Source: Pseudomonas sp. Leaf58
Lineage (GTDB): Bacteria > Pseudomonadota > Gammaproteobacteria > Pseudomonadales > Pseudomonadaceae
NCBI RefSeq assembly: GCF_003627215.1
Contig: NZ_CP032677.1
Span: forward strand, 3,229,501-3,293,500
DNA: 64,000 nucleotides
Reading direction: 5' to 3'
This document shows, one piece after another, positions 18,001-28,736 of this stretch. How positions within the stretch are numbered: position 1 is the stretch's first letter; each line of letters starts with the position of its first letter. The translations under genes and the position numbers were made by a program. The notes under the pieces are model-generated. The model saw only the letters and a program-made list of their open reading frames with translations. It did not search any database and had not been told where the DNA came from.

Positions 18001-21000
18001 TTGGCATAGGCCGCCGGGTTGTTCGAGGTCTGATCAACGATCAGGTTGCTGATGGTACGCGGTTGCGAGTCGAACACCGCGCCGCTGGTTTGCTGGTACG
18101 AAGAGCCGGAGACGGCTGGCGAGCCAGGGCCGAAGAAGCCGGCATCCACGCCCTCGGCCTGGTTGAACACCGGGTCGCTCAAGCGCGGGAACACGTTGTC
18201 GGCGGCACCGAACCCGGTGTTGTTGATGCCGTTGAGGTTCATTAGGTTGTTGTTCGACCCATCCACCGCCCGCAGGCCAAGTGGCGCGCGAATGTTGGGG
18301 ATCAGCGAGAGGATGTCCTGCCCATGGGCATCGGCCTCGGCAATCTTGATTTGCGCCAGGATGAAGTTGAGGTCGGAGCGCACCATGTGCAAACCTGCGC
18401 CACCATCAGCGGCATCCACCACCGGCACAGCCGGCGTCGGCACCACGGGCGCGCCCGGCTGCACCAGGCCGGTGGGCTGGGAGAACAGCACTTCGGTGGT
18501 GCCATGGTCGTCCTGGTAGATTGCCTTGACCCGCAGGTTCAGGCCGGCCAGGTCTGGTGACACCTTGAACGCGGTGCCGTCGGCACTCTGAAACGCCAGG
18601 TCGCCGGCCGGCAGCAGGATAATGTCCTCGAACACACCACTGCCCGGGGTGGCCTCGAACTGCCAGTAGTAGGACACCGAGCTGTTGGCAAGCGTGCCTA
18701 GTGGGTTGCCGGCGCTAACGTTGTTGGCATCGCGTACCCCCGCCACGCTCACCGTGAGCATATCGCCAACGGTGATCGCAGCGCCGTTGCCATCGCTGAT
18801 GATTGGGCGGCCGGTGGGTTGCGCGTTCAGGCCTTCGACCAGCACGCGCTGGCTGTCGGCAAACTGCAGGCGCTCGATGTGCAGCAGGGTATCGACGCCA
18901 TCACGGCCAGCCACGCTGTCGGTCACGGTCCAGACATCATCAGACGTGTCCAGGGTGCCTTTGTTGTTCTGCGTCACTGTGTACTCGCTTTGCACACCCG
19001 AGAACACTGCAGTGTCGAACGCCGCGCCCGCCGTCGAGGTGCCGGGCAGGATTTCCCGCACGGCCTTCAACTGCCCAGGGTTATAGGTGCGGTCGAGCAT
19101 GAACGGGATCATGTCGACCATGCTGTCGAAGCTGGCGATCTCGGGCCCTGTGTGGTCGACGTCACCGGGTGCGTACACGGCAATGCGCACGTTGAGCCAC
19201 TTGTCACCATCGATCAGGTCATCGCCACCACGGCCTTCGATCAGGTCACTGCCGTTGCCGCCCAGCAGGATGTTGCCGGTGGCAAAGCCAGTGGTTGGTA
19301 ACCCGGCGGCCTCCAGGAAATCGCGCAGACCATGGATCAACTCGACGTTGGTCAACGCACTACCAGTAGCGCCGCCGTGGTTGAGGATGGTCACGGCATC
19401 GACGTCATCGCCCTTGAGCACATCGGCGAATTTCGACCCGGACACCCCTTCCACTTCGGCAAAGCGGTCGAGGATGGAGGCCGGCGAGGCGCCGACCGGG
19501 TTGAATATGCCAGTGTTCTGGTTTGGTGCGTTGCCATGCGGCTGGGCCAGGGCGGCCAAGCTCAGGTCGACGGTGACGCCGACCTGGTCATTCTTGTAGG
19601 TCACCCAGTCGAAGCCAGACATACCGTCCATCTTGTCCTGGGCATCGCTGCCAACGAAGATGTCGTCGCCACCTTCGCCGATCATCTCGTCGAAGCCACC
19701 GCCACCGACGAAGATGTCGTTGCCGACCACTTCGTCAGCCAGCAGCGGCGCAAAGTTGTCGCCGGGCGCACCGTCCTGGGTACCCTTCTCGATCCAATCG
19801 TCACCCTCGTTGCCAGTAGGTGGCAGGTTGGTCTTGGCGCCAAGGATGAAGTCGTCGCCCTGGCCGCCAAAGGTGGTGCTGATGTCTTCGGTGGTGATGA
19901 TGAAGTCCTGGCCATCGCCGCCCAGGATCAGGTTGCCGACCGCCAGCATGCTGCCGGCGACGATCACGTCGTTACCGGCGTTGCCCTCCAGGCGGTTGTC
20001 GCCGAACGAATCGGTGATGATGTCGTCACCTGCGCCGCCCAGTACCGCGTCGTTACCCGCCCCCCCTTCGAGGCGGTCGTTGCCGCCGTCGCCGTACACA
20101 GTGTCGTCGCCATCGCCGGAAATGATGATGTCGTCGCTCGCAGTACCGCCCAGCACCACATGGTCTTCACCGGTGTAGTGCAGGTAGTTGGCGTCTGGGC
20201 CGACGGTATCGGGGTTGTCGCGGATCACCAACGGTACGATTTCCACGCCGTTGATCTCGATGCCACCCGTTGGGTCTGCCTTGCCGTCTGCGCCCAGGCC
20301 AGTGAACTGGTTGGCCTGGTTGACCTCGAGGGTGAAGGTGGGCGTGAGGAACACGGTGTTGGACAGGTGGGTCACATCGGAGTTGGCCATGATCAGCTTG
20401 GCGAACGAGTTGTTCTCCAGCTCGGTGCCGAAGTGCATGCCCGCCGTGCGTGACAGGTAGTAGAAGCGGTCGCCGTTTTGCAGGGCTTCCAGCTGGGTTT
20501 CGAAAACGAAGTTGAAGCTGGAGCCGAGCATGCCGCCGAACGGCATTTTTTTCTCGGCCAGGCCACCGACCCAGAAATCGATAGCATCCAGGCCGGTAAT
20601 GGTTACCCCGTTATTGTTGGCCCAGGTACCCGTGCCGTTGAGGAAGGCCAGGCGGTCGGACGGCGCGCCGTCACCGCCGAACACCAAAGCAAAGGCTGCG
20701 GCGCGCTTGTCGGCTTCGCTGGCTGCCTGGGTGATGGTGCTGTGGGTACCGTAGGCCGCAATGAAGTTGACCAGCGACGCCGGGTGCTTGAGGTGGTCGG
20801 CAAAGTCGACCCAGCTGATGTAAGGCTTGAGTTGGCTGTCGCCAGTTGCGGCATAAAACTCGCGGCGCGCCTCGTTCAGGGTGGGGATACCGGTATCGCG
20901 GCCACGGGCGATGTTCAACGCCGGCAGGTCCAGCGGCAGGCCCAGCAAGTTATTGCGCAGCGCCTCGGTGACGAACTCGTCGATCTCGTTGCCGACCTGC

Positions 21001-22820
21001 CGGGTTACGCCACGGATGATCGCACCGGCTGCCTCGTCTGCGGTGGCGCCGCTTTCGGCGAACGCCAGGGGGTTGAGGAAGGCCGCGATCAAGCCCAGTT
21101 GCGGGTCACCGTTGACCGTGTCGAAGGCAGGGTCGAAACGGTCGACGGTTTCGGTCAGCATCGAGTGACCGAAGCGGTACACCACGTGGGCGAACTCGGC
21201 GAGGATTGCCGGGTTGATCGAGGTATCGTAGCCATTGGGCGCCAGAAACTCGTCGACCTGCGGCTGGATGGTGCGGGCGAACTCTTCGAAAACCAAATGC
21301 TGGTACTGCATTTCGGTGCCGAACTTGGCAGCCTGGAACAGCCGCTCGCCGTCCCATACCAGCGCGGCTATACCGGCGGGCGTGGTGGGGATGGCAGTGA
21401 CATCAACGATCAGCCACTCATTGAGAAACGCCAGGTCACCTGCGGCCAGCAGGGTGTCCTTGGTTTGCTGCACCAAGCGGTTGTGCTCTGAATGGAACAC
21501 ATGGTGCACAGCGGTGAGGCCGATGTTTTCGTTCACCCGGCCGTCACCGGCGATGTAGTGGGCGTCGAGCAGTTCGTTGTCGTAGGTCAGGTTGCTGCCG
21601 CCAGGCCCCGGGGGCTGTGCGTTGCCGACCAAGCTGTCGCCGTCGGGGCGCAGTTCGCCGCCGACGATTACCGGCGCGGCATTGTGGGCAATGTCATCGA
21701 GGAAGCCATGCCCGGTGCTCACGGCATTGGCCAGGCTGATAGGCGCTGCGCGGTTGCCTTCGACCAGGGTAGTGACGTCGTCGGCGGTACCGGCGACGCC
21801 ATCCTGGCCGTTGTTCACACGCATCACCACCTGTGGCATGCCGTTGGGCCCACGCAGGAAGTTGCCGTAGGCATCGGTGGCCAGCAGCGGCACGCTGTGC
21901 ACATCGGCATCGGTAAGGTTGATGCCCAGCAGGTCGCGGGCCTGGGCCTTGACCACCGCCCAGGTGGCCATGCCGCCGCTTTCGCTATTGCCATCATCAC
22001 TGGTGCCAAACTTGCCATCGATGCCCAGGTCGCGGTTGGTTATCAACCGGCCAGTGGCTACGGGGTCGCCTGCGGCGTTGAGCGTGTACTCGCGCAAGAA
22101 CACTTGGTGCGAGGGGTGAGAGCTGTAGGTCTGGCTCTGGTCGACGAACGGCGAGGTGGTATTGGGCTGGCCATCGTCGGCGGTGCCCACCACGCCGTCG
22201 GCGCCGGCGGTGCGCACGGCGCGTGGCAGCACCATGAAGTTGGTCTGGCTGTTGGCGTCGTACAGCGGGTCATCCCGGTTCAGCGGGATGAACACGATCT
22301 CGTTGCTGTTCTTGGTGACCAAGTCCAGGCCGTGGTCGAAGAACTGGCCGAAGAACGTCATCCATGCGTTGAAGCTGGCGGTCAGGCCGACGTCAGGCGA
22401 GACGTTGGGGATGAAGAACACTTCGGTGTCGTCATCCGTGCCGAACACCCCATCGATACCTGGGCTGATCACCGGGGCGGCGCCGCCGTTGGCCTCGACG
22501 GCGGCCGGGTTGTGCGCGGTCTGGTCAACGATCAGGTTGCTGATGGTGCGCGGTTGCGCATCGACAACGGTGCCAGGGCTACCGTAGTTGGCGCGGTAAG
22601 AAGCGTCGAGCAAGCGCAGGAAAGCGTTGTCGGCGGCACCGAACTCACTCTGCCCGTTCACCAGGTTGTTGTAGCTGCCGTCCACGGTGCGCAGGCCGAA
22701 TGGCACCTGGCTGTTGGGCAGCAGGTCGAGCAGGCTGGCGCCAGCGGCATGGGCTTCGGCGATGAAAATCTGCTTGAGAATGAACTCCAGGTCCGCCTTG
22801 CTGAAATTGGCCATTTTCAA
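12051..22820 (-). CDS. Giant secreted RTX protein with two animal-type haem peroxidase domains
   Basis: A 3589-residue protein built from two tandem modules and a C-terminal RTX tail. Module 1 (about 1-1450) begins with [16 protein letters not shown] and has the distal haem motif FFGQFFDHG (H163), proximal [10 protein letters not shown] (H552) and [15 protein letters not shown] (near 640). Module 2 (from about 1478) repeats these with H1681, H2065 and [15 protein letters not shown] (near 2160). RTX nonapeptides (GGxGxDxLx) occur near 890-950, 2410-2490 and in a long C-terminal array (about 3160-3510). Before that array (about 2780-3150) are repeated Ig-like segments of the YYWQ/FQWQ type. The C-terminus ends in ADFIL-type residues as in type I secretion signals. 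Acidic DGxxGTxDD insertions recur inside both peroxidase domains. There is no N-terminal signal. A large secreted peroxidase of this design is known, as I recall, in P. putida. The likely exporter genes diverge from it. Confidence 0.93.
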   Translation of the reverse strand: MKMANFSKADLEFILKQIFIAEAHAAGASLLDLLPNSQVPFGLRTVDGSYNNLVNGQSEFGAADNAFLRLLDASYRANYGSPGTVVDAQPRTISNLIVDQTAHNPAAVEANGGAAPVISPGIDGVFGTDDDTEVFFIPNVSPDVGLTASFNAWMTFFGQFFDHGLDLVTKNSNEIVFIPLNRDDPLYDANSQTNFMVLPRAVRTAGADGVVGTADDGQPNTTSPFVDQSQTYSSHPSHQVFLREYTLNAAGDPVATGRLITNRDLGIDGKFGTSDDGNSESGGMATWAVVKAQARDLLGINLTDADVHSVPLLATDAYGNFLRGPNGMPQVVMRVNNGQDGVAGTADDVTTLVEGNRAAPISLANAVSTGHGFLDDIAHNAAPVIVGGELRPDGDSLVGNAQPPGPGGSNLTYDNELLDAHYIAGDGRVNENIGLTAVHHVFHSEHNRLVQQTKDTLLAAGDLAFLNEWLIVDVTAIPTTPAGIAALVWDGERLFQAAKFGTEMQYQHLVFEEFARTIQPQVDEFLAPNGYDTSINPAILAEFAHVVYRFGHSMLTETVDRFDPAFDTVNGDPQLGLIAAFLNPLAFAESGATADEAAGAIIRGVTRQVGNEIDEFVTEALRNNLLGLPLDLPALNIARGRDTGIPTLNEARREFYAATGDSQLKPYISWVDFADHLKHPASLVNFIAAYGTHSTITQAASEADKRAAAFALVFGGDGAPSDRLAFLNGTGTWANNNGVTITGLDAIDFWVGGLAEKKMPFGGMLGSSFNFVFETQLEALQNGDRFYYLSRTAGMHFGTELENNSFAKLIMANSDVTHLSNTVFLTPTFTLEVNQANQFTGLGADGKADPTGGIEINGVEIVPLVIRDNPDTVGPDANYLHYTGEDHVVLGGTASDDIIISGDGDDTVYGDGGNDRLEGGAGNDAVLGGAGDDIITDSFGDNRLEGNAGNDVIVAGSMLAVGNLILGGDGQDFIITTEDISTTFGGQGDDFILGAKTNLPPTGNEGDDWIEKGTQDGAPGDNFAPLLADEVVGNDIFVGGGGFDEMIGEGGDDIFVGSDAQDKMDGMSGFDWVTYKNDQVGVTVDLSLAALAQPHGNAPNQNTGIFNPVGASPASILDRFAEVEGVSGSKFADVLKGDDVDAVTILNHGGATGSALTNVELIHGLRDFLEAAGLPTTGFATGNILLGGNGSDLIEGRGGDDLIDGDKWLNVRIAVYAPGDVDHTGPEIASFDSMVDMIPFMLDRTYNPGQLKAVREILPGTSTAGAAFDTAVFSGVQSEYTVTQNNKGTLDTSDDVWTVTDSVAGRDGVDTLLHIERLQFADSQRVLVEGLNAQPTGRPIISDGNGAAITVGDMLTVSVAGVRDANNVSAGNPLGTLANSSVSYYWQFEATPGSGVFEDIILLPAGDLAFQSADGTAFKVSPDLAGLNLRVKAIYQDDHGTTEVLFSQPTGLVQPGAPVVPTPAVPVVDAADGGAGLHMVRSDLNFILAQIKIAEADAHGQDILSLIPNIRAPLGLRAVDGSNNNLMNLNGINNTGFGAADNVFPRLSDPVFNQAEGVDAGFFGPGSPAVSGSSYQQTSGAVFDSQPRTISNLIVDQTSNNPAAYANAYDPGLNGKLDFGAQGSDDVLKDGVRVVASPGLDGQFGTNDDHDVYLFENTAADAGLSAPFNAWMTFFGQFFDHGLDLVTKGGSGTVYIPLKPDDPLYKENAPTNFMVVTRATNLPGPDGILGNADDIHEHTNTTTPFVDQNQTYSSHPSHQVFLRAYVMTDHGPVATGRLITNRDLGADGKFGTADDHEIGGMATWKVVKAQARDLLGINLTDADVDNVPLLATDAYGNFIKGPHGYPMVVMKGVDGIAGTADDQQVEGNPLAPINLADAVRTGHQFLADIAHNAVPVFSGGVLVPDAGTEVGNAVPVSQQGANLAYDNELLDAHYIAGDGRVNENIGLTAVHAIFHSEHNRLVAQTMDTVLDAKDLAFLNEWLLNPVTALPTTPTEVNALVWNGERLFQAAKFGTEMQYQHLVFEEFARTVQPRVDLFFAPTQVYDVDLDASIVAEFAHTVYRFGHSMLTETVDRFDIDFNVIKDPASANPEQQLGLIAAFLNPLAYAASGVTPEDATSAIVRGVTRQAGNEIDEFVTEALRNNLLGLPLDLPAINIARGRDVGIPSLNALRRDIYGQTGDTQLKPYTSWVDLVQHLKHPESLINFIAAYGTHSTITGATTLLEKRAAAMALVFGGDGAPIDRLDFLNSSGAWANKTLAGKDGVLGNADDLKGVTITGVDAIDLWIGGLAEEKTPFGGMLGTTFNFVFENQMEKLQDGDRFYYLERTAGLSMNAELESNSFAKLIMANTSATHLPGLVFSDPGFYLEVDRSKQYNDGLGNADPLGENGQQVVFRDSPLTVGPDSNYLRYAGTEHIVLGGTNGDDILVSSEGDDTVWGDAGNDRIEGGDGNDQLRGGAGDDIISDMGGDDNIQGGDGNDVLHGGNGVNLIIGGFGNDFIVTGEDASEAIGGQGNDFILGSKANEQDMGNEGDDWIEKGTSDGAPGDNFDPLGNDPIIGNDVFIGGNENDKFNGEGGDDIMVGSLGFGDRYIGGSGYDWATFKDLAQGVTIDYSDRFFDVPPVPGSGASALVRFDIMEGLSGSAHGDFLRGDNADAASLPTAGANGSVLTNISLINGLSSLLAAGATFYDGGNIILGGSGSDLLEGRGGDDILDGDKWLNVRISVRANHDGSGPEIASFNSMEPMVPLMLNGTYNPGQLVIIREILSGTDNYDTALFSGVASDYDVVVDGNSVTVTDRVAGRDGVDHLTGIERLQFSDTSVASGVGTAVNAGPAGHLVILDAASGVRDDTPVSGQLLKVTNLAVHDADNASAANANGAVNGPMAYYWQVERLPGSGVYEDITFVAAGEVSRAIGSTYRVTDDVAGLSIRVRGVYQDAKGTLEIVDSSANSAPSAGPTVTGLLRQNQTLSANPATIVDADGLSNPQFTFQWQSNRGVGWVNIAGAINSTFVLTQAQVGQNMRVVVSYVDDFGVQESIASDILDPVANVNDAPTGSVLISDTTPNQGQTLTAQTGSIADLDGLGAFSFQWQQGTGGVFADIVGATAATFTPGFAQGNQQLRVVVRYTDGFGTLESLTSAATTAVVPTPGVVLVGTNGANTLTGGAGNDVISGLGGNDTLNGLGGADQLFGGVGNDVLNGGDDPDTLDGGDGNDTLNGGLGADAMIGGAGDDTFVVDNLGDTVTEALNGGTDQVQTSLASYTLGANVENLTYTGSSAFTGTGNALANTITGGAANDLLNGGAGADRLVGGVGNDIYVVDNAGDVVVEANGAGTDTVQTTLANYTLAGNVETLTYTGAGNFTGTGNGLANIINGAAGNDTLNGDGGNDTLNGNAGNDTLNGDAGDDQLFGGVGTDTLNGGGGNDTLDGGVGNDTLRGDAGNDNLLGGAGDDSLDGGNGNDTLEGGDGNDTLFGDVGSDTLLGGAGNDFLNGAAGNDTVTGGAGNDTMMATDGNDVFLFAAGFGNDFIINFDAIAAGGQDRLDISALNITAATFAASVTIADVGADTLVSIGAADSIRLVGVADATTVTAADFILAG
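12300..13350 (-). repeat. C-terminal RTX (GGxGxDxLx) repeat array
   Basis: About two dozen tandem nine-residue calcium-binding repeats ([17 protein letters not shown] and similar) are encoded here, giving strong internal DNA repeats of about 27 bases. Two near-identical spacers of the type [21 protein letters not shown] interrupt the array. Such repeats fold on calcium binding after secretion. The DNA repetitiveness makes this stretch prone to assembly errors and length change. Confidence 0.9.
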
Positions 22821-23346
22821 TTGCCCTCGATCTATCGGGAGTAATCACAGGGCAACAGGGTCCTTCCCGCGCCCAGTCAGGTTTGACGTGCGCAGTTTCT
22901 GTTCAGTGTTCGGGGTTCTGGGGCAGTTGGGCACTACGGTGCGCTATCGCCACTGGCCTCATCGCCGGCAAGCCGGCCCCCACCGAGGAGGTGGGAACCT
23001 TGTAAACGGTGCGATACAGGGGTGTAACGCACACGCATCGACCCCAGCTCGCACGGGGTCCGAATACATCAGACTAAAGTCGCAGAAGAAAACCTTGTCA
23101 ATATCTCGTCAAAAAATTCGCATGCCGATGATAACGCCTTGCAACTAGCTGTTTTTTCGGCACTTATGAAAAGTTCAAAGAATTTATAGAGCGAAAAGAT
23201 ATTACCAATTGTGTCGTTGCAACCTACGCTGCTGCCTATAACCAGGCCGCAGCGGCCGACCCTTCTGCGAGCCGACCATAAGCCACGACTACCGCTGTAC
23301 GGGGCGCCGCAAGGGCTTCCCCGTTTTGTGATAAGGGAGGCCTTCG
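22821..23346. promoter_or_regulatory. Divergent intergenic region between peroxidase and its exporter
   Basis: This 526-base gap holds no gene I can support. A REP-like stretch (22952-22984, CTCATCGCCGGCAAGCCGG) lies toward the peroxidase side. The part from about 23060 to 23220 is AT-rich and likely holds the promoters of both transcripts; no box is clear enough to name. A GGGAGG ribosome-binding sequence precedes the exporter ATPase start. The arrangement would allow joint control of cargo and exporter. Confidence 0.6.
22952..22984 (+). repeat. REP-like element
   Basis: CTGGCCTCATCGCCGGCAAG followed by CCGGCCCCCACC resembles the elements at 30808-30834 and 30895-30921. Confidence 0.5.
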
Positions 23347-25083
23347 ATGCACAAGCCGCCGCGTACCCGTTCCGAACTGGCTGATGCGCTGTTTCGCTTG
23401 CGTCGCAGCTTCTACGCCCTGGCCGCCTTCAGCGGTGTGATAAACGTCATGATGTTGACGCCAGCGGTGTACATGCTGCAGGTATACGACCGTGCTCTGG
23501 TCAGCCGCAACGTCACTACTTTGACGATGCTCACGCTGCTGGTGGTGGGGTTGTTTCTGCTGATGTCGGCCTTGGAGATGATCCGCACCCGCGTACTGAT
23601 CCGCGTCGGCAACTGCCTGGACATGGACCTCAACCGACGCCTGTTCAGCGCCGCCTTCGAGCGCAACCTGAGCCGCGCCGGCGGCAACCCGGCCCAGGCC
23701 CTGCAAGACCTGGCGCAGGTGCGCCAGTTTCTTACCGGCAATGGCCTGTTCGCCTTCTTCGATGCCCCCTGGACCCCGATTTACCTACTGGTCTGCTACC
23801 TGATCCACCCCTTGCTGGGGCTGGTCACGTTGGTCGGTTCGCTGCTCCTGGTGGGCCTGGCCTACCTCACCGAAAAGGCGACGCAAAAGCCCTTGGCCGA
23901 AGCCAACCAGGCGGCCCTGTCGTCGGCCAGCTACGCCAACAACAACCTGCGCAACGCCGAAGTGATCGAAGCCATGGGCATGCTGCCCGCCATCGGCAAG
24001 CGCTGGTACCAAGGCCACCTGCGCATCCTGCAGATGCAAACCTTGGCTTCCGACCGCGCGGCGCTGATTAGCAGTACCGGGCGCTTCGTGCGCATCACTT
24101 TGCAGTCGGTGATCCTCGGTGCCGGCGCACTGCTGGCCATCGAAGGCAAAATCACCCCCGGCATGATGATCGCCTGCTCGATCCTGACCGGCCGCGCGCT
24201 GGGCCCGGTGGAACAAGTAATCGCTTCGTGGAAGCAACTGCTAGGCTGCCGCTCGGCCTGGGGCCGGCTCAACGAGTTGCTGCAAGACTACCCACAGCGG
24301 CCACCGAGCATGTCGCTGCAGCGGCCACTGGGCATGCTGGCCGTAGAAAACGTAATCGCCGGTGCCCCCGGCACTAACAACACCATCGTGCGCGGCGTGA
24401 GTTTCAGCCTGATGCCCGGCGAGAGCCTAGGCATCATCGGCCCTTCGGCCTCGGGCAAGTCCACCCTCGCCCGCCTGCTGGTAGGGGTATGGCCGGCCCA
24501 AGCCGGCAAGGTGCGCCTGGACGGTGCCGACATCTTCACCTGGAACAAGGCCGAACTAGGCCCCTGGCTGGGCTACCTGCCGCAGGACGTGGAGCTGTTC
24601 GAAGGCAGCATCGCCGAGAACATCGCCCGCTTTGCCGAAGTGGACAGCGATGCAGTGATCCGCGCCGCCCGCAGCAGTGGCGTGCACGATATGATCCTGC
24701 GCTTCCCGCAGGGCTACGACACCCGCCTGGCGGCCGACGGCAGCCCGCTGTCAGGCGGCCAGAAGCAACGCATCGCCCTGGCCCGCGCGCTGTATGGCGA
24801 ACCCAACCTGGTGGTGCTGGACGAGCCCAATGCTAACCTCGACGACCTCGGCGAAAAGGCCTTGGTCGACGCGCTGGCTGAGCTCAAGGCGCGTGCGGCC
24901 ACGGTGATCCTGATCTCCCACCGGCCCAACGTGCTGTGCGCGGTCGACAAGGTGCTGATGCTGCGCGACGGTGCCGTGCACATGCTTGGTAGCCGCGACG
25001 AAGTGTTCGCGGCGCTGCGCAAGGCCAGCGTAATCCCGGCAACGGCGGCTGCGCCGTTGACTTCAGTAAAAGTACGGGAGTGA
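23347..25083 (+). CDS. Type I secretion ABC transporter (PrtD-like)
   Basis: A 578-residue inner-membrane ABC protein. Residues about 1-300 form the transmembrane domain (FYALAAFSGVINVMMLTPAVYMLQVYDRAL is typical of the PrtD/LipB family). The nucleotide-binding domain has Walker A GPSASGKST (365-373), signature LSGGQ (468-472) and Walker B LVVLDEPNANLD (488 onward). There is no N-terminal C39 peptidase or C39-like domain, so it is of the PrtD type for C-terminal-signal RTX cargo. It is the first gene of a three-gene operon and diverges from the giant peroxidase, its presumed cargo. ATP hydrolysis drives one-step export across both membranes with the next two gene products. Confidence 0.93.
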   Translation: MHKPPRTRSELADALFRLRRSFYALAAFSGVINVMMLTPAVYMLQVYDRALVSRNVTTLTMLTLLVVGLFLLMSALEMIRTRVLIRVGNCLDMDLNRRLFSAAFERNLSRAGGNPAQALQDLAQVRQFLTGNGLFAFFDAPWTPIYLLVCYLIHPLLGLVTLVGSLLLVGLAYLTEKATQKPLAEANQAALSSASYANNNLRNAEVIEAMGMLPAIGKRWYQGHLRILQMQTLASDRAALISSTGRFVRITLQSVILGAGALLAIEGKITPGMMIACSILTGRALGPVEQVIASWKQLLGCRSAWGRLNELLQDYPQRPPSMSLQRPLGMLAVENVIAGAPGTNNTIVRGVSFSLMPGESLGIIGPSASGKSTLARLLVGVWPAQAGKVRLDGADIFTWNKAELGPWLGYLPQDVELFEGSIAENIARFAEVDSDAVIRAARSSGVHDMILRFPQGYDTRLAADGSPLSGGQKQRIALARALYGEPNLVVLDEPNANLDDLGEKALVDALAELKARAATVILISHRPNVLCAVDKVLMLRDGAVHMLGSRDEVFAALRKASVIPATAAAPLTSVKVRE

Positions 25084-25088
25084 CGACC

Positions 25089-26429
25089 ATGCAGATGAGC
25101 CAACCCACCGAATTGATCCCCGCCGAGGCGCGCAACCTGATCGACCTGGATGCCGGCCGGCCAGTACGCTGGGGCGTGTGGCTGGTCGTCGCCGGCTTTG
25201 GCGGTTTCCTGTTGTGGTCGTGCCTGGCGCCGCTGGATGCCGGCGTGGTCGCCACCGGCACGGTCAAGGTCACCAGCAACCGCAAAGCGGTGCAACACCT
25301 GACCGGCGGCACCGTCGAGGCGATTCTGGTACATGAAGGCGATGTGTTGAAGAAAGGCCAGGAGGTGGTGCGCCTCGACGCCCTGCGCGCCGTAGCCGAA
25401 CAGGGCGCGCTCAGTGCCCAGTACATCGTCAGCAAAACCGTGGAAAACCGCCTAGAAGCTGAGCGCGATGGCCGCGACACGATCACTTTCGACCCTGCCC
25501 TGCTCAAGCACTTTGGCAGCGACCCGCGCCTGCTGGCGGCCATGGACCTGCAACAGCGCCTGCTGGACACTCGCCGCGCCGGCCTTGCCGGTGAACTGAG
25601 CATCCTCGAGGAAAACCTGGCCGCCACGGCGGTGCAGCTCAAGGGTTTGCAGCAGGTATACGGCGCCCGCGCCTCGCAGATCGGCTTCCTCAACCAAGAA
25701 CTGCAAGGCACCCGGGTGCTGGCCGCCGAGGGCTATGTGCCGCGCAACCGCCTGCTGGAGCTGGAGCGCAGCAATGCCGACCTGTCCGCCGGCCAGGCCG
25801 AAAACCTCAACAACATCGCCCGGGCCCGCAGCCAGGCCACCGAAATCAAACTGCGCATCCTGCAGCGCCAGCACGACTACCTGAAGGAGGTGGAGTCGCA
25901 ACTGACCGACACTGCCAAGGAAAACACCACCCTGGCCGACCGCCTGCGCGCACTGGACTACGAAGTGACGCATACGGTGATCCGCTCACCGATCGACGGC
26001 ATGGTCCAGGCCCTGAGCATCGCCACGGTCGGCGGCATCATCCAGCCTGGGGCCAAGATCATGGAGGTGGTGCCGCTCGACGAACCGCTGCAAGTCGACG
26101 CGATGATTCCGGTGCAGGCCATCGACAAGATGGTCCCAGGCCTGGACGTGGACCTAGCCTTCCCGGCCTTCAACCATGCGCAAACGCCGAACATCCCCGG
26201 GCGGGTCAAAACCATTTCCGCCGACCGCCTGATGGACGAAGAAAGCAAGCAGCCGTTCTACCTGGCCCAGGTAGAAGTGACCCAGGCCGGCATGAGCCTG
26301 CTGGGCAGTAACCACATTCGCCCTGGCATGCCGGCCACCGTCACCATCAAGACCGGTGAGCGCAACCTGCTCAGCTACCTGCTCAAACCGATGCTCGAAC
26401 GCGTGGACGCCGCGTTCAAGGAGCAATGA
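25089..26429 (+). CDS. Type I secretion membrane fusion protein (HlyD/PrtE family)
   Basis: A 446-residue periplasmic adaptor with one N-terminal membrane helix (WGVWLVVAGFGGFLLWSCLAPL), a first half-lipoyl segment (VEAILVHEGDVLKKGQEVVRLD), a long coiled-coil hairpin rich in Q, E and L (about 120-290), and a second lipoyl half and beta domain (VIRSPIDGMVQALSIATVGGIIQPG). The ATG at 25089 has GGGAG 8 bases before it and is preferred to a GTG at 25080 that overlaps the ATPase stop. It links the ABC protein to the TolC-like channel. Confidence 0.92.
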   Translation: MQMSQPTELIPAEARNLIDLDAGRPVRWGVWLVVAGFGGFLLWSCLAPLDAGVVATGTVKVTSNRKAVQHLTGGTVEAILVHEGDVLKKGQEVVRLDALRAVAEQGALSAQYIVSKTVENRLEAERDGRDTITFDPALLKHFGSDPRLLAAMDLQQRLLDTRRAGLAGELSILEENLAATAVQLKGLQQVYGARASQIGFLNQELQGTRVLAAEGYVPRNRLLELERSNADLSAGQAENLNNIARARSQATEIKLRILQRQHDYLKEVESQLTDTAKENTTLADRLRALDYEVTHTVIRSPIDGMVQALSIATVGGIIQPGAKIMEVVPLDEPLQVDAMIPVQAIDKMVPGLDVDLAFPAFNHAQTPNIPGRVKTISADRLMDEESKQPFYLAQVEVTQAGMSLLGSNHIRPGMPATVTIKTGERNLLSYLLKPMLERVDAAFKEQ

Positions 26430-26430
26430 C

Positions 26431-27759
26431 ATGAAACGCCCATGCCTGATGTTGTGCCTGCTGGGGGTGGCCGTACAGGCCAATGCCATGGACCTTAAAC
26501 AAGCCTGGGACCTGCTGCAGTACCAGGGCCCGATCTACCGCGCCGCCGTGCATGAGAAAGAAGCCGGCAGCGAAAACCGCGCCATCGGCCAGGCCGGCCT
26601 GCTGCCGCAGATCAACGCCGGCGGCTACTTCAACAAGATCAATGGCAGCCAGCGCCAGAACGGCCAGGACAACGACCTGGACTATGACTCCAAGGGCGCC
26701 AACGTGCGCCTGCGCCAGCCGCTGTTCAACAAGCAGAAGATGGCCGAGTATCGCCAAGGCCAACAACGTGCCGACTACAGCGTGGCGGTGTTCGACGCCA
26801 AGAGCCAAGATGCCGCGGTGCGCCTGGCCGACGCCTACTTCGACGTACTGCTGGCGAGTGAAACCATTACCCTGGCCAAAGCCAAGTTGCATGCCTTCGA
26901 AGAGCAGCTGGCGTCGGCGAAGCGGCGCATGGAGTTGGGCGCTGGTACGGTCACCGACATCGACGAGTCGGTGGCCCGCCGCGACCTGGCCGAGGCCGAC
27001 CTGATCGAGGCCCAGGACAACTTGGTCAACGCCCGCCGCAAACTGGAGGAATACATCGGTGAAACCCCGCAGTCCCTGACCACCTTGCAGCCAGGCTTCA
27101 ACACCCCACCGCTGATGCCAGGCAACCTGCAGGATTGGCTGGTCAAGGCCCAGGCCGACAGCCCGTTGATTCACGCGCGCCGGCACAGTTACGAGCTGGC
27201 CGAAGAAGAGGTGCAACGCGCCCGCGCTGGGCACTACCCAACCCTGGATTTCGTCGCGGGCTATACCGCTGGTAGCAGCCAGTCGATTTCCGAACTGAAC
27301 CAACGTAACCACTACAGCTCAATCGGGCTGGAGCTGAACATCCCGCTGTACAGCGGTGGCAGCACCAGCGCCCTGACCCGCCAGGCCAGCGCCAACAGCT
27401 CCAAGGCCCTGGATGAGCTGGACGCCACGCGCCAGGAGGTGATTTCGGGCACCACCCGCGAGTACCGCGGGGTGCAGAGTGGCGCCTTGCGCATCCAGGC
27501 GCTGGAAAAGGCCGTGGCGTCCAACGAGCGCTCGCTGACCTCGGCCCGCAAGGGCTTCAAGGAAGGCGGCACCAGCACCAATTCGGATGTGCTCAATGCC
27601 GAAGAGCTGCTGTATGACGCCCGTCACGACCTGTTCGAGGCCAAGTTGAACTACCTGATGTCGCGGCTGCGCCTGGCGTCGGCGGTGGGTAACCTGGGCG
27701 ATGACGACATCGACCAGATCAACGACTACCTTGGGCCGGAGCTGATAGTGAGTAACTGA
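26431..27759 (+). CDS. Type I secretion outer-membrane channel (TolC/PrtF family)
   Basis: A 442-residue protein with a signal peptide (MKRPCLMLCLLGVAVQANA) and two homologous halves of helical OEP repeats. DLKQAWDLLQYQGPIYRAA opens the first, and SVARRDLAEADLIEAQDNLVNARRKLEEYIGE is a typical TolC coiled coil. LNIPLYSGGSTSAL and the NSDVLNAEELLYDARHDLFEAKLNYL segment complete the second half. The ATG at 26431 begins one base after the previous stop. It provides the exit duct for the RTX peroxidase. Confidence 0.92.
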   Translation: MKRPCLMLCLLGVAVQANAMDLKQAWDLLQYQGPIYRAAVHEKEAGSENRAIGQAGLLPQINAGGYFNKINGSQRQNGQDNDLDYDSKGANVRLRQPLFNKQKMAEYRQGQQRADYSVAVFDAKSQDAAVRLADAYFDVLLASETITLAKAKLHAFEEQLASAKRRMELGAGTVTDIDESVARRDLAEADLIEAQDNLVNARRKLEEYIGETPQSLTTLQPGFNTPPLMPGNLQDWLVKAQADSPLIHARRHSYELAEEEVQRARAGHYPTLDFVAGYTAGSSQSISELNQRNHYSSIGLELNIPLYSGGSTSALTRQASANSSKALDELDATRQEVISGTTREYRGVQSGALRIQALEKAVASNERSLTSARKGFKEGGTSTNSDVLNAEELLYDARHDLFEAKLNYLMSRLRLASAVGNLGDDDIDQINDYLGPELIVSN

Positions 27760-27855
27760 TGGCCAGCACCATCGTGTGCCCACAACGAGCATTGCATAGC
27801 TGCGACGTATTCCTGCAAGCTATGTGCGTTCACCCCGCCGCGGACGCCCTGAACC

Positions 27856-28719
27856 ATGCCCGTAGACTTGCAAACGTTGTATCCCAGGCTGATTCACCTG
27901 ATGCTGGACACGGTGTTCGTGGTCGACAGGGATAACCAGATCGTTTTCGTCAGCGATGCCTGCGAGGCGCTGCTGGGTTATCAGGCCTGCGAACTGATCG
28001 GTACCCCGATCACCGACTACATGCACCCTGACGACCTGGCGATGACCCGCGCATCGATTGTGCGGGTGATGAACGGTCAACCGCATTACGACTTCCGCAA
28101 CCGCTACCTGCGCAAGGATGGCGGCATCGTGCATATTCTGTGGGCGGCCTCCTGGTCCGAAGAGGCCAATGCCCGCATCGGTGTGGCCCGCGACGTCACC
28201 GCCCAACGCCAGGCCGAGGAGGAGTTGCGCTTCCTCGCCCACCACGACCCGCTGACCCGCCTGGCCAACCGGGCCATGTTCAATGAACGGCTGGACACCG
28301 CCCTGGCCGCGGCCCGGCGCCACAACCGCCCGCTGGCCTTGCTGTTCCTCGATATCAATGACTTCAAGAACATCAACGACAACCACGGGCACAGCGTGGG
28401 CGACCGCGTGCTGTGCACACTGGCACAGCGCTTGGAGGCTTGCGTGGGGGCGACCGACACGGTGGCACGCATGGGCGGTGACGAGTTCACTGTACTGCTG
28501 GCCGATTACACCTCGCCCGAGGCCATAGTCGAACAAATGGCCCACATCCTGGCCGCCATGGCCGAGCCACTGGGTGCCGAGTTTGTTGGCATCGACGCGC
28601 CGTCCTGCAGCATTGGCATGGCCTGCTTCCCCGAGGACGGCAACGACGCCGACATGCTGCTGCGTCATGCTGATGGGGACATGTACCGGATCAAGCGACA
28701 GCGCACCGCGCTAGGCTGA
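27856..28719 (+). CDS. PAS-GGDEF diguanylate cyclase
   Basis: A 287-residue cytoplasmic protein. Residues about 10-118 are a PAS domain with PAC end ([37 protein letters not shown]). A GGDEF domain follows, beginning [14 protein letters not shown], with the intact active site MGGDEF (206-211). The allosteric RxxD inhibitory site expected five residues before is replaced by GATD (198-201), so product inhibition may be absent. There is no membrane helix or EAL domain. It makes cyclic di-GMP from GTP in response to an unknown PAS signal. It follows the secretion operon by 96 bases on the same strand; a functional link with adhesion or biofilm is plausible but not shown. Confidence 0.9.
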   Translation: MPVDLQTLYPRLIHLMLDTVFVVDRDNQIVFVSDACEALLGYQACELIGTPITDYMHPDDLAMTRASIVRVMNGQPHYDFRNRYLRKDGGIVHILWAASWSEEANARIGVARDVTAQRQAEEELRFLAHHDPLTRLANRAMFNERLDTALAAARRHNRPLALLFLDINDFKNINDNHGHSVGDRVLCTLAQRLEACVGATDTVARMGGDEFTVLLADYTSPEAIVEQMAHILAAMAEPLGAEFVGIDAPSCSIGMACFPEDGNDADMLLRHADGDMYRIKRQRTALG

Positions 28720-28736
28720 GCGTCAAGGGGAACAGG

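Noticed and set aside
15381..18245. A 954-codon open frame on the plus strand inside the peroxidase gene
   Set aside because: It is antisense to the RTX peroxidase, has a composition set by the sense codons, and encodes a low-complexity V/H/Q-rich protein. The same holds for other long antisense frames, such as 3038-4468, 30801-32684 and 43184-44788.
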